Shown here in pieces: positions 25,980 through 34,145 of a stretch of 64,000 nucleotides of DNA. This DNA comes from Rhodococcus sp040643435 (GTDB taxonomy: Bacteria; Actinomycetota; Actinomycetes; Mycobacteriales; Mycobacteriaceae). The notes under the pieces are model-generated. The model searched no databases. It was not told where the DNA came from and saw only the letters and a program-made list of their open reading frames with translations. The stretch is taken from positions 62,001-126,000 of the forward strand of contig NZ_JBEYUH010000006.1 in NCBI RefSeq assembly GCF_040643435.1. The letters run 5' to 3'. Both the position numbers and the translations under genes were made by a program. Each line of letters begins with the position of its first letter. The stretch's first letter is position 1.

Positions 25980-26060
25980 CTGAGTGCTCCATGTCCGGGG
26001 TGGGGCCGTGCCGTCGTAGGCCACGGCGCGAAGGAGTGCAGACCGGCATAGGCCGGTTGT

Positions 26061-26075
26061 GATGATGCTATTCTC
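26061..26075 (-). promoter_or_regulatory. operator-like site upstream of the acyl-CoA synthetase (motif A, copy 4)
   Basis: On the minus strand this reads GAGAATAGCATCATC. The first arm is exact, and TAGCAT at 26070-26065 fits a -10. The second arm is degenerate. It is 37 nt from GTG 26024 and 82 nt from the chosen ATG 25979. Confidence 0.4.
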
Positions 26076-26115
26076 CTAAAACTAGAATTCCAATATCAGT
26101 TCGGAGAACAGAACC

Positions 26116-26838
26116 ATGGTGGAGCTGGAGCTCGATGACGGTCTCGCCGTCGTCACCATCGATCGCCCGCATGCACGCAATGCCATCGCTCCCGAGACGA
26201 TGGATCAGCTCGAGAAGGTGCTCGACGAAGCCGCGCAGGCGCAGGCGCGTGCGCTGGTGATCAGGGGCGGTGGCGACCGGGCTTTCGTCTCCGGCGGTGA
26301 TCTCAAGGAACTCGCCAAGCTCCGCACCCACGAGCAGGCAGCCGATATGGCGTGGCGGATGCGTACCGTCTGCGATCGGATCGCCGGCTTCCCCGCTCCC
26401 GTCGTGGCGGCGCTCAACGGGCACGCTCTCGGCGGCGGCGCCGAGGTTGCAGTGGCCGCGGACATCCGGATCGCCGCCGACGACGTCAAGATCGGCTTCA
26501 ACCAGGTCTCGCTGGCGATCATGCCGGCCTGGGGTGGGGCTGAGCGGCTGGCATCGCTGGTCGGACGCGGGCGCGCCCTCATGCTCGCGGGCTCCGGAGA
26601 AATCCTTCGTGCCGAGGAGGCCGAACGTATCGGGCTCGTCGACCGGGTGCTTCCGCGGGAGGGCTTCGAACAGGGCTGGCGCGCACTCGGGCGCGCGCTG
26701 GCCAACCCGTCGTCCGCATCCGTCAAGCGCGTCGTGAACGGGGCCGGTCCCGAGGAGGCGGTCGACGCGTTCGCGCGATTGTGGGTCGCCGATGCGCACT
26801 GGGAAGCGGCGGACAAGGTGCTCTCACGCGGCAAGTGA
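26116..26838 (+). CDS. enoyl-CoA hydratase/isomerase
   Basis: A 240-residue crotonase-fold protein, slightly short for the family (about 255). It has RPHARNAI, the first oxyanion segment RAFVSGGDLKEL, the second GHALGGGAEVAVAADIRIA, and the active-site region LAIMPAWGGAERLASLVG. Gln/Met-type substitutions near the usual first catalytic Glu make hydratase versus isomerase activity uncertain. It starts a rightward unit that continues to the P450 at 26943 and is divergent from the ligase gene. ECH proteins in such clusters hydrate enoyl-CoA or open rings. Confidence 0.9.
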   Translation: MVELELDDGLAVVTIDRPHARNAIAPETMDQLEKVLDEAAQAQARALVIRGGGDRAFVSGGDLKELAKLRTHEQAADMAWRMRTVCDRIAGFPAPVVAALNGHALGGGAEVAVAADIRIAADDVKIGFNQVSLAIMPAWGGAERLASLVGRGRALMLAGSGEILRAEEAERIGLVDRVLPREGFEQGWRALGRALANPSSASVKRVVNGAGPEEAVDAFARLWVADAHWEAADKVLSRGK

Positions 26839-26942
26839 CCCGTCGCCCTCCAGGAGGACGTGTGACGGGCCCATCGGGCGTTTGAACAGGCCGAGACGGG
26901 GGATTCTCCAGAGGTCCTGTCCCCTCGACGTCGGGAGCGCCC

Positions 26943-28277
26943 TTGTCTGCAACGACCGCGATCGTTTCACCCGCCGATGCTGCTCGGCTCCTCGGCAGGG
27001 TGGCCGTACCGTTCGTGGCAGTGGGTCCGATCGCGCGGCGTCGCTGGGTGATGAAACTGCTCGAGAAGAACCAATCCGACGCGGCCGTGGTTCGGGTGAT
27101 CGCCGACCTGCGCAAGCGTCACGGTGACGGTCCGCTGGCCGTGCCGATCCCCGGCCGCACGCTTGCGATCGTCCTGTCGCCCGATGATGTGGACCGGATT
27201 CTGCGCACCGACACGGCGTCGTTCACCGCAGCCAACAGGGAGAAGGTGGCCGCACTCAGCCCGTTCCAGCCCAACGGGGTGCTGATCTCCCGAGGGGACA
27301 TCCGCGCACAACGCCGCGCGTTCAACGAATCGGTCCTCGAACCCGAACACGCGTTGCACCGTCTCGCCGCCGAGTGGGTCCCGGTGATCGAGCAGGAGGT
27401 GCGGGCACTGGTGGGAGTCGCCGGATCGCGCGGCGAACTCGACGCGCGGGACTTCGTGCGGGCGTGGTGGCGACTGGTCAGGCGTATCTCGTTCGGCGAC
27501 GCTGCACGCGACGACGAGAGCGTCACCGACCAGCTGTGGACGCTTCGCTCGAACGGGAACTGGTCGTTCGCGCATCCCCTCCGGCACCGCCTGCGCGACC
27601 GGTTCACGCAGAACCTGCACCGCCACGTCACCGCGGCTCCGTCCGCCAGTCTTGCGGGCATCGTCCGTGACCTCGCGGCACCGGCTTCGGTCGATCGGAT
27701 CGGGCAGATGCCGCACTGGCTGTTCGCGTTCGACGCTGCGGGTATGGTCACCGCCCGCACCCTCGCGGTGCTGTCCACCCATTCCGAGCAGCGCCTGCGC
27801 GTCGAGTCGGAGCTGGCGGCAACCGAAGCCGGAACTCCCCAGGTCTACGAATATCTACGGGCCTGTGTGCTGGATACGACGCGCCTGTGGCCGACCACAC
27901 CGGTCATCCTCCGGGACTCGGTGGAAGAGACCGCCTGGAGCAACGGTGCGGGCGGTAGCTCGACCCTTCCGGCAGGTACGGGTTTCGTGATTCTTTCCTC
28001 GGCCTTCCACCGTGCCGACGATCTGCCGTTCGCCGACAGCTTCGAACCCGAGATCTGGCTCGACGGGCGAGCGGAGCGCTACCCGGCGCTCGTGCCGTTC
28101 AGCGCCGGACCCACGGTCTGTCCCGGACGCAGCATCGTCCTGTTCGTGGCGAGTACGTTCCTCGCGTGTCTGCTGCGCGCGGCCGACTTCGCTGTGGTGT
28201 CGGAGGTGAAGCCCGATCCGGCGCGTCCTCTGCCCGCGACATTGGACAATTTCGGCTTGCGTTTCGCGGTGCGATAA
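26943..28277 (+). CDS. cytochrome P450-like protein with altered ExxR
   Basis: A 444-residue P450 unlike the one at 3298. The haem loop is PFSAGPTVCPGRS with the proximal Cys at about 393. The I-helix segment is FAFDAAGMVTARTLA with a recognisable AG-x-x-T. The K-helix reads LDTTRLWPTTP, so the usually invariant Glu of ExxR is Asp. The TTG start has GGGAG five nucleotides upstream. It follows the hydratase by 104 bp with no ferredoxin beside it. It may act as a hydroxylase with a distant redox partner; conservative E-to-D change may or may not keep haem-pocket stability. Confidence 0.85.
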   Translation: MSATTAIVSPADAARLLGRVAVPFVAVGPIARRRWVMKLLEKNQSDAAVVRVIADLRKRHGDGPLAVPIPGRTLAIVLSPDDVDRILRTDTASFTAANREKVAALSPFQPNGVLISRGDIRAQRRAFNESVLEPEHALHRLAAEWVPVIEQEVRALVGVAGSRGELDARDFVRAWWRLVRRISFGDAARDDESVTDQLWTLRSNGNWSFAHPLRHRLRDRFTQNLHRHVTAAPSASLAGIVRDLAAPASVDRIGQMPHWLFAFDAAGMVTARTLAVLSTHSEQRLRVESELAATEAGTPQVYEYLRACVLDTTRLWPTTPVILRDSVEETAWSNGAGGSSTLPAGTGFVILSSAFHRADDLPFADSFEPEIWLDGRAERYPALVPFSAGPTVCPGRSIVLFVASTFLACLLRAADFAVVSEVKPDPARPLPATLDNFGLRFAVR

Positions 28278-28534
28278 GTTCGCCTGCATACCCCATCCGG
28301 GGAAGTTTCATGGGCACTGAGTGCCATGACGTTGCTCACTGTTTACCTCTCTCTCGACCGAACCTGTGAGGTCGGTGTTGCTTCTGTGGCCGGAGTGGGG
28401 CAAACGGGACAGTTTTGATGGTCGACTGGTCGGTTTCCTGTCAAATCGACACGCCGCTGATCTCGAAAATCGACGTACTCTGTGACTGAATCGTGATCCT
28501 TTCGTTATCGGGATCCCGTCCCAGAGGAACTGTT

Positions 28535-29332
28535 GTGAACCGAAATACTGAATCCACTCCCACTCGAGACACCACCGACATCCGTCGGCGTGCGGCACGC
28601 GTCGGCAGGTGGATGGCAGTCGCGGTCCTCGCGGGCGCGGTGACGGTCGGTAGCACGACCGCCGCGCACGCTGCGGGCGATCCATTCCGCGCGGAGTCCC
28701 GCGCAGCCTGGACCGGCGTCGCCGAGAACCTGTCCACCGCACCGCAAGTGCTGAAGGTCGCCGGTCTCGACGCATCCCACTACACCGAGAAGCTCCGCCG
28801 CGCCTCCGAACGAGATGCGCAGCGTGCCGCCGAGCAGGTCGCCGCGCAAGAAGCGGCGCAGCGTGCGGAAGACGAGCGAATCGCTCGCGAGGCCGCCGAG
28901 CAGGCCGCCCGCGAGGAAGCTGCCCGCCCTAGAGTCGCATTCCCCGCCGCCGGCACACTCACCTCGGGCTTCGGTCCGCGCTGGGGTACCAATCACAACG
29001 GCATCGACATCGCCAACTCGATCGGAACTCCCATCGTCTCGGTCACCGACGGCGTCGTGATCGAATCCGGTCCGGCCACGGGCTTCGGCCTGTGGGTGCG
29101 CGTCAGGCAGGACGACGGCACGATCGGCGTGTACGGACACATCGATGCTTCGCTCGTGGTGCCCGGCCAGCACGTCCGCGCCGGCGAGCAGATCGCCACG
29201 ATGGGCAACCGTGGTCAGTCGACCGGCCCGCACCTGCACTACGAGGTGTGGCAGCCGAACGGCACCAAGATCGACCCCATGCCGTGGTTCCATGCACGCG
29301 GCGTTCCCGTGCCGGGATCGCATCTGGGCTGA
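28535..29332 (+). CDS. secreted M23-family peptidase (LytM domain)
   Basis: A 265-residue exported protein. The N-terminus has arginines, then the hydrophobic MAVAVLAGAVTVGSTTAAHA signal. An Ala/Glu/Arg-rich coiled coil covers about residues 85-130. The C-terminal M23 domain has the zinc ligands in NHNGIDIA, the conserved YGHID, and HLHYEVW. It should cleave peptidoglycan cross-links or control other cell-wall hydrolases. I chose GTG 28535 with AGAGGA upstream; an upstream extension has no start of quality. The 257-bp gap before it shows only a weak CCCC/GGGG hairpin at 28291-28302. Confidence 0.92.
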   Translation: MNRNTESTPTRDTTDIRRRAARVGRWMAVAVLAGAVTVGSTTAAHAAGDPFRAESRAAWTGVAENLSTAPQVLKVAGLDASHYTEKLRRASERDAQRAAEQVAAQEAAQRAEDERIAREAAEQAAREEAARPRVAFPAAGTLTSGFGPRWGTNHNGIDIANSIGTPIVSVTDGVVIESGPATGFGLWVRVRQDDGTIGVYGHIDASLVVPGQHVRAGEQIATMGNRGQSTGPHLHYEVWQPNGTKIDPMPWFHARGVPVPGSHLG

Positions 29333-29398
29333 CCCCCCTGCACATGACACTGCCCCGACGCTGGGCGGATTCCAGGGGTCGTCGCAACACCAAGCGAA

Positions 29399-30751
29399 CT
29401 AGACAAGTTCTAACAGACGCTCGGCTGGGGTATCCCAGCCGAGCGTCTTGCGTGGGCGGCTATTGAGCTTCTGCGCGACGTGCTCGAGGTCTTCGAGGCC
29501 GTGGATAGATAGGTCCGTGCCCTTGGGGAAGTACTGGCGCAGCAGACCATTGGTATTCTCGTTCGATCCTCGCTGCCAGGGTGACGCGGGATCGCAGAAG
29601 TAGACCGGGACACCGGTGGCCACTCGGAACGCCTTGTGCGCAGCCATCTCTGCACCCTGATCCCAGGTCAGCGAGCCGCGCAGATGCTCGGGCAGCGTGC
29701 CGATCAGAGTAACGAGGACGTCGCGGACGGCTTCGGCCGTGTGTTCGCCGGGAAGATGCCCGAGCATGACGTAACGTGTGGACCGTTCGACGAGGGTGAC
29801 GATCGCTGTCTTGTTGCCCGCGCCGAGCACCAAATCGCCCTCCCAATGCCCTGGGACAGCACGGTCCTCAACTTCCGCCGGGCGTTCGCTGATCATCACC
29901 ATCGGATCAACGAACCGGCTGGTGCGTTGCTCAGGCGAGCGATGCGGCTTACGGCGGGCTCGGCCGGTGCGCAACGCGTCAGCGACCTCACGTTTCAGCC
30001 CGCCGCGAGCCTGGACGTAGATCGCCTGGTAGATCGTCTCCGTGCTCACCTGCATACTCTCGTCGTCCGCGAAATCTCGCGACAGGACGCCGCTGATCTG
30101 CTCCGGAGACCATTGTTCCCTCAACCGGTCCGACACGTAATCCCGCAGCCGCCCGGACTGGGCAAGTTTCGCCGGCTTCGGGCGCATCCGTTTCGTGGCG
30201 GCGTCGCGATGAGCACCATGCGGCAGATAGACGCCGTCCGTCGAGCGCGTGTCGATCTCGCGTTTGATCGTCGATGCCGATCGTCCCAGTTTTCGGCCGA
30301 TCGCCCGTAATGACCAGCCGAGCCGCTTGAGATCAGCGATCGTCTCTCGTTCTTGAAGTGACAGCAGCCGCGATCCGACTTGCTCCGGAACCGTCGACGG
30401 TGGACTCGTCATGGATCTCATCGTCGTCGTGTTGGTGGTGTAGTCCACAAACGTTCCGTCGGGATAGAGCCGACCGCGTTTCAGTCGTCGGACTCCACGG
30501 TCCCAGTCCCTGGCCGTCCGGATGTTGATTCCTACACGTTCTGCCGCGGCCTTCCTGGTCAGGCCCTCCCTGCGTAACGACAGGAATTCGGCTTTGCGAG
30601 GGTCCTCGGTTCGCCTCGAAGAGACGCCAGCTGCACGCGCCCACGCGTACGCGGTATTGCGATTGATACCCAGGTCTCGCGCTGCTGGAGTGACGCTCTT
30701 GACCACATCGAGCGGGGCGAGGAACTCCTCGCGTTTGTCTGTAAACGACAC
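29399..30751 (-). CDS. IS30-family transposase
   Basis: A 450-residue DDE transposase. N-terminal HTH segments (about 20-45 and 52-75, and a second region around 130-165 with LQERETIADLKRLGWSLRAI) bind the ends. The catalytic core has VPGHWEGDLVLG (first Asp), LTWDQGAEM (second Asp) and RGSNENTNGLLRQYFPKG (Glu), the pattern of the IS30 family. It is longer than typical IS30 proteins (about 380) because of the N-terminal HTH extension. The nominal start is GTG 30751, but no ribosome site precedes it and a strong hairpin abuts it, so a later start is possible. Confidence 0.93.
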   Translation of the reverse strand: MSFTDKREEFLAPLDVVKSVTPAARDLGINRNTAYAWARAAGVSSRRTEDPRKAEFLSLRREGLTRKAAAERVGINIRTARDWDRGVRRLKRGRLYPDGTFVDYTTNTTTMRSMTSPPSTVPEQVGSRLLSLQERETIADLKRLGWSLRAIGRKLGRSASTIKREIDTRSTDGVYLPHGAHRDAATKRMRPKPAKLAQSGRLRDYVSDRLREQWSPEQISGVLSRDFADDESMQVSTETIYQAIYVQARGGLKREVADALRTGRARRKPHRSPEQRTSRFVDPMVMISERPAEVEDRAVPGHWEGDLVLGAGNKTAIVTLVERSTRYVMLGHLPGEHTAEAVRDVLVTLIGTLPEHLRGSLTWDQGAEMAAHKAFRVATGVPVYFCDPASPWQRGSNENTNGLLRQYFPKGTDLSIHGLEDLEHVAQKLNSRPRKTLGWDTPAERLLELV

Positions 30752-30793
30752 GGTGGTCGCAACCTCCCGAAACTCGGGGTGTTGCGACCACCG
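30751..30793. repeat. long hairpin at the IS right end, abutting the transposase start
   Basis: CGGTGGTCGCAAC (30751-30763) pairs perfectly with GTTGCGACCACCG (30781-30793). An inner CCCGA/TCGGG stem closes over AAC. The outer arm is the terminal inverted repeat, so the end of the IS carries an inverted copy of itself. Confidence 0.8.
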
Positions 30794-30837
30794 TTAGAAC
30801 CCGCCCTGTCCGCGTCGGGGCAGTGCTGTATGCGGGG

Positions 30838-32808
30838 CTACCAGATCCTTACGCGCTCTTCGGGATCGAGATACAGTCCGTCGCCCTGACGGACGTCGAA
30901 CGCGTCGTAGAACGCGTCGATGTTGCGGACCACGCCGTTGCAGCGGAACTCCGGCGGCGAGTGGGGATCGACCGCCAGGCGACGGGACGCCTCCTCGTCG
31001 CGAACCTTCGTTCGCCACACCTGAGCCCACCCGAAGAACACCCGCTGCAATCCGGTCAGTCCGTCGATCACGGGTGCAGGCTTGCCGCCGAGCGCGATCT
31101 TGTAGGCCTCGAGCGCGATCGACAGACCACCGAGATCGCCGATGTTCTCGCCGATCGTGAAGCTACCGTTGACGCGTTGTCCGGGAAGGGCTTTCGGCTC
31201 GAACTCGTCATACTGAGCGATGAGCGCCGCAGTGCGCTTGCCGAACTCCTCGCGATCCGAATCGGTCCACCAGTTCTGTAGATTGCCGTCGCCGTCGTAC
31301 TTCGCGCCCTGATCGTCGAAGCCGTGGCCGATCTCGTGCCCGAGCACCGCACCGATACCGCCGTAGTTTGCGGCGTCGTCGGCGTGCAGGTCGAAGAACG
31401 GCGGCTGGAGAATCGCTGCGGGAAAGACGATCTCGTTCATGCCGGGGTTGTAGTAGGCATTGACCGTCTGCGGGGTCATGAACCACTCACCACGGTCCAC
31501 GGGGCCACCGAGCTTGCCCAGATCGCGATCGTATTCGGCGGCGTAACCGCTGCGGTAGTTGCCGACCACATCGTCCGGTGTGATCGTGACGGCGGAATAG
31601 TCGCGCCAGGTGTCCGGATAGCCGACCTTGGGGGTGAACTTCTCGAGCTTGCGCAGGGCCGCCTCACGTGTGGCCGGGCTCATCCATTCGAGTTCGGTGA
31701 TCGACTGCCGATAGGCCTCGATGAGATTGTCGACGAGCACCTGCATGCGGGTCTTGGCCTCGGCGGGGAAGTGCCGTTCGACGTAGAGCTTGCCGACGGC
31801 TTCCCCCATGAGATCCTGCACGAGCGACACGCCGCGCTTCCAGCGGTCCCGGATCTCCTGAGTGCCGGTGAGCGTGCGTCCGTAGAACGCGAAGTTCTCC
31901 TCGACGAATGCCTCGGACAGATAGGGGGCACGCGCACGCAGTACTCGCCAGACTGCCCAGGCCTTCCAGTCGTCGAGTTGTTCGTCGGCCCACAGCCCGG
32001 CGAACACCTCGAGGAAGCTCGGCTGGCGCACCACGATCTCGGCCCACTGTTCGCCGGTCGCGCCGGTCGCGCCGATCCACCCATTCCAGTCGAACTGCGG
32101 AAGATCGGCGAGCAACGAATCGATGGTGAGCAGGTTGTAGCTCAGGTCGGCGTCGCGACGCTTGACGACATCCCAGTGACCGGCGGCCAGCTTCGTCTCG
32201 AGCGCCACCACCCTCGACGCGTCGTAGGGCAGGTCGGCAAGGGCGAACATCCGGCCGACGTGGGCGGTGTACTGCTCGCGGATCTCGGCGTAGCGCTTCT
32301 CCCGGTAGTACGACTCGTCGGGCAGACCGAGTCCGCCCTGTGAGACGTGCATGAGGTACCGCTCGGAGTTCTTCGAATCGGTATCGACGTAGTGCACGAG
32401 CGCGCCCGTCACGCCGGTACGCTGCAGGCGGCCCAGCACCACCGCGAGCGCGGCGCGATCGGTGGCGCCGGAGACGGCTTCTAGTTCGTCACGGATCGGG
32501 TCGAGACCGGCGGCCTCGATGGCCGCGGTGTCCATGAAGGACTTGAACAGGTCGCCGATCTTCCGAGCGTCGCTGCCCGGTTCGGCACCGGACTCCGCGG
32601 CCTCCTCGATGATGGTCCGAACATCGACTTCCGCCTTGTCGGCGAGCGTGCGGAACGCCCCGTCGAGTGCGCGGTCGGCGGGGATCTCGTGCTCGGCGAG
32701 CCACCGCCCGTTCACATGTTCGAAAAGGTCGTCCTGGGGGCGGACCCGCTCGTCGACGTGTCCGAGGTCGATGCCGGAGCGGATCTCCGAGTTCTGCGCG
32801 AGGGTCAT
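30838..32808 (-). CDS. M13-family (neprilysin-like) zinc metallopeptidase
   Basis: A 656-residue endopeptidase with zinc site HEIGHGFDD, the third ligand region ENIGDLGGLSIA and substrate motif NAYYNP. It ends with the family's VRIW tail. No signal peptide or N-terminal membrane anchor is seen; the mature start GIDLGHVDERVRPQDDLFEHVNG is typical of bacterial PepO/Zmp1-type enzymes. I chose ATG 32808 with AAGGA at 8 nt. The frame is open for 500 bases more upstream, but that part reads as antisense of the divergent region. It cuts peptides in the cytoplasm or after non-classical export. Confidence 0.93.
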   Translation of the reverse strand: MTLAQNSEIRSGIDLGHVDERVRPQDDLFEHVNGRWLAEHEIPADRALDGAFRTLADKAEVDVRTIIEEAAESGAEPGSDARKIGDLFKSFMDTAAIEAAGLDPIRDELEAVSGATDRAALAVVLGRLQRTGVTGALVHYVDTDSKNSERYLMHVSQGGLGLPDESYYREKRYAEIREQYTAHVGRMFALADLPYDASRVVALETKLAAGHWDVVKRRDADLSYNLLTIDSLLADLPQFDWNGWIGATGATGEQWAEIVVRQPSFLEVFAGLWADEQLDDWKAWAVWRVLRARAPYLSEAFVEENFAFYGRTLTGTQEIRDRWKRGVSLVQDLMGEAVGKLYVERHFPAEAKTRMQVLVDNLIEAYRQSITELEWMSPATREAALRKLEKFTPKVGYPDTWRDYSAVTITPDDVVGNYRSGYAAEYDRDLGKLGGPVDRGEWFMTPQTVNAYYNPGMNEIVFPAAILQPPFFDLHADDAANYGGIGAVLGHEIGHGFDDQGAKYDGDGNLQNWWTDSDREEFGKRTAALIAQYDEFEPKALPGQRVNGSFTIGENIGDLGGLSIALEAYKIALGGKPAPVIDGLTGLQRVFFGWAQVWRTKVRDEEASRRLAVDPHSPPEFRCNGVVRNIDAFYDAFDVRQGDGLYLDPEERVRIW

Positions 32809-32919
32809 GCTCCCCATCCTTACACTCGAGTCGCCCGGCGTGCAGACAGCGACGTGCAGATACGCGTGGAAGTGGGAGAACACATACACGGCCGGACGCA
32901 TGCTCCTAGCATCGGGCAT

Positions 32920-34128
32920 ATGACCGAAGGTTCCCCGGCGGAGCCGCCCGAGGTGGCACCGTCGACGCAGATGCTGGTCGACCCTCGCTTCATGCCTGTG
33001 GCGGATCTGTTCTTCCGGATGTTCTACAAACAGAGTCAGGGTGGTGGCGCTCTCGCGTGCTATTTGCACGGCGAACCGGTGCTCGACATCTGGGCAGGCA
33101 GCGCGACCCGTGACAAGCGGTGGACCCGAGACACCATCGTGTTGTCGTTCTCGACCGGTAAAGGAGTGGCCAGCACGGTGGTGCACCGGCTGGTCGAACG
33201 CGGCCTGCTCGACTACGACGCAGCCGTGGCCGAGTACTGGCCGGAGTTCGCCGTTGCCGGCAAGGAGAGCATCACGCTGCGCGAACTCATGTCGCATCGT
33301 GCAGGCTTGCACAAAGCACGTGGCCTCGTCCCCGGTCGCGAAGGGTTGCTCGACTCCGAGGCCGTCGCTGCCGCGCTCGCCGCGTCACCGCCCGATCCTC
33401 GGCGTCTCCACGGGCCGGGTTATCACGCCGTCACCTACGGCAACCTCGTCGCCGAGGTCGCGTCGCGCGCCTCGGGGGTGCCCTTCCAGGAATTGGTGCG
33501 TACCGAGATCGCAGAGCCGCTGGGGATGGACGAATTCTGGTTTCGCGTGCCGGAGAACCAGCGGCACCGAATTGCCCGGGTCTTCCCGAAGGTCAACTTC
33601 CTGCCGGCGCCGTGGACGACGGCATCGGCCGTCCTGTCCCGTGCGCCGGGAGTGCGTGGCCTCGCCGAGGCGGGCATGGCCGAGGGCTTCGACGAACTGA
33701 TGCGCAGTCCGTCCGCTCACGATGCAGTCATGCCGGGGTGGAACGGGGTGTTCACCGCTCGGGCTCTGGCCCGCATGTATGCGGCGATCGCCAACGAGGG
33801 CACGATCGACGGTGTCCGCCTGTTGGAGAAGGACACGATCGAGCAGTTGCTCGAGGTGCAGACCCGGCGGCGAGATTATGTCCTCGGCATCCGGCCGAAC
33901 TGGCGACTGGGCTACCACCCCGGCTGGGTGAGAATCCGGCAGCAACCGTTGAAATCGGTCGGGCACTACGGTTTCGGTGGGTCGGGAGCATTCGCGGACC
34001 CGGAGACCGGGCTGTCGATCGCGTTCGTCACCAACCGCATGGGAAACGCGCTCTCCACGATCTCCGACGGTCGATTTCTGCGGCTCGGCGCTGCCGCGGT
34101 CACGGTAGCGCGCCGAGCCGCAGCCTGA
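32920..34128 (+). CDS. serine beta-lactamase-like hydrolase (class C / esterase EstB type)
   Basis: A 402-residue protein of the serine beta-lactamase/penicillin-binding fold. The nucleophile motif is STGK (S-x-x-K) near residue 82, the second motif is YGN in HAVTYGNL, and the third region is GHYGFGGSG, as in esterases and peptidases of the LACTB/EstB group. No signal peptide is visible, so a cytoplasmic esterase is more likely than a true beta-lactamase. TAGCAT at 32907-32912 ends 7 nt before the ATG, so the mRNA is probably leaderless. It is divergent from the M13 peptidase. Confidence 0.9.
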   Translation: MTEGSPAEPPEVAPSTQMLVDPRFMPVADLFFRMFYKQSQGGGALACYLHGEPVLDIWAGSATRDKRWTRDTIVLSFSTGKGVASTVVHRLVERGLLDYDAAVAEYWPEFAVAGKESITLRELMSHRAGLHKARGLVPGREGLLDSEAVAAALAASPPDPRRLHGPGYHAVTYGNLVAEVASRASGVPFQELVRTEIAEPLGMDEFWFRVPENQRHRIARVFPKVNFLPAPWTTASAVLSRAPGVRGLAEAGMAEGFDELMRSPSAHDAVMPGWNGVFTARALARMYAAIANEGTIDGVRLLEKDTIEQLLEVQTRRRDYVLGIRPNWRLGYHPGWVRIRQQPLKSVGHYGFGGSGAFADPETGLSIAFVTNRMGNALSTISDGRFLRLGAAAVTVARRAAA

Positions 34129-34145
34129 TCGGACCCCGAAGCAGA

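Larger units (their letters stand above)
29377..30795. mobile_element. IS30-family insertion sequence
   Basis: A single transposase gene lies between imperfect terminal inverted repeats. The left end is GGTCGTCGCAACACC (29377-29391), and the right end read inward is GGTGGTCGCAACACC (30778-30792), matching at 14 of 15 positions. The exact outer edges and target duplication could not be fixed. It sits between the M23 and M13 peptidase genes and breaks neither. The transposase frame is intact, so the element may still be active. Confidence 0.85.

Noticed and set aside
26083..26097. TAGAATTCCAATATC as a fifth motif A copy before the hydratase gene
   Set aside because: It matches only about 10 of 15 positions, lacks the central TAnnnT and lies 19 rather than 22 nt from the start. 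It is too weak to list as a site.
28278..28534. Riboswitch before the M23 peptidase, such as a ydaO-type c-di-AMP element
   Set aside because: Such elements precede cell-wall hydrolase genes in related bacteria, but I could not find the conserved core in this 257-bp gap. A covariance-model search would decide.
32809..33312. In-frame N-terminal extension of the M13 peptidase by about 168 residues
   Set aside because: It reads through the divergent promoter into antisense of the esterase gene, with no domain or signal peptide. ATG 32808 with a ribosome site fits the family start.
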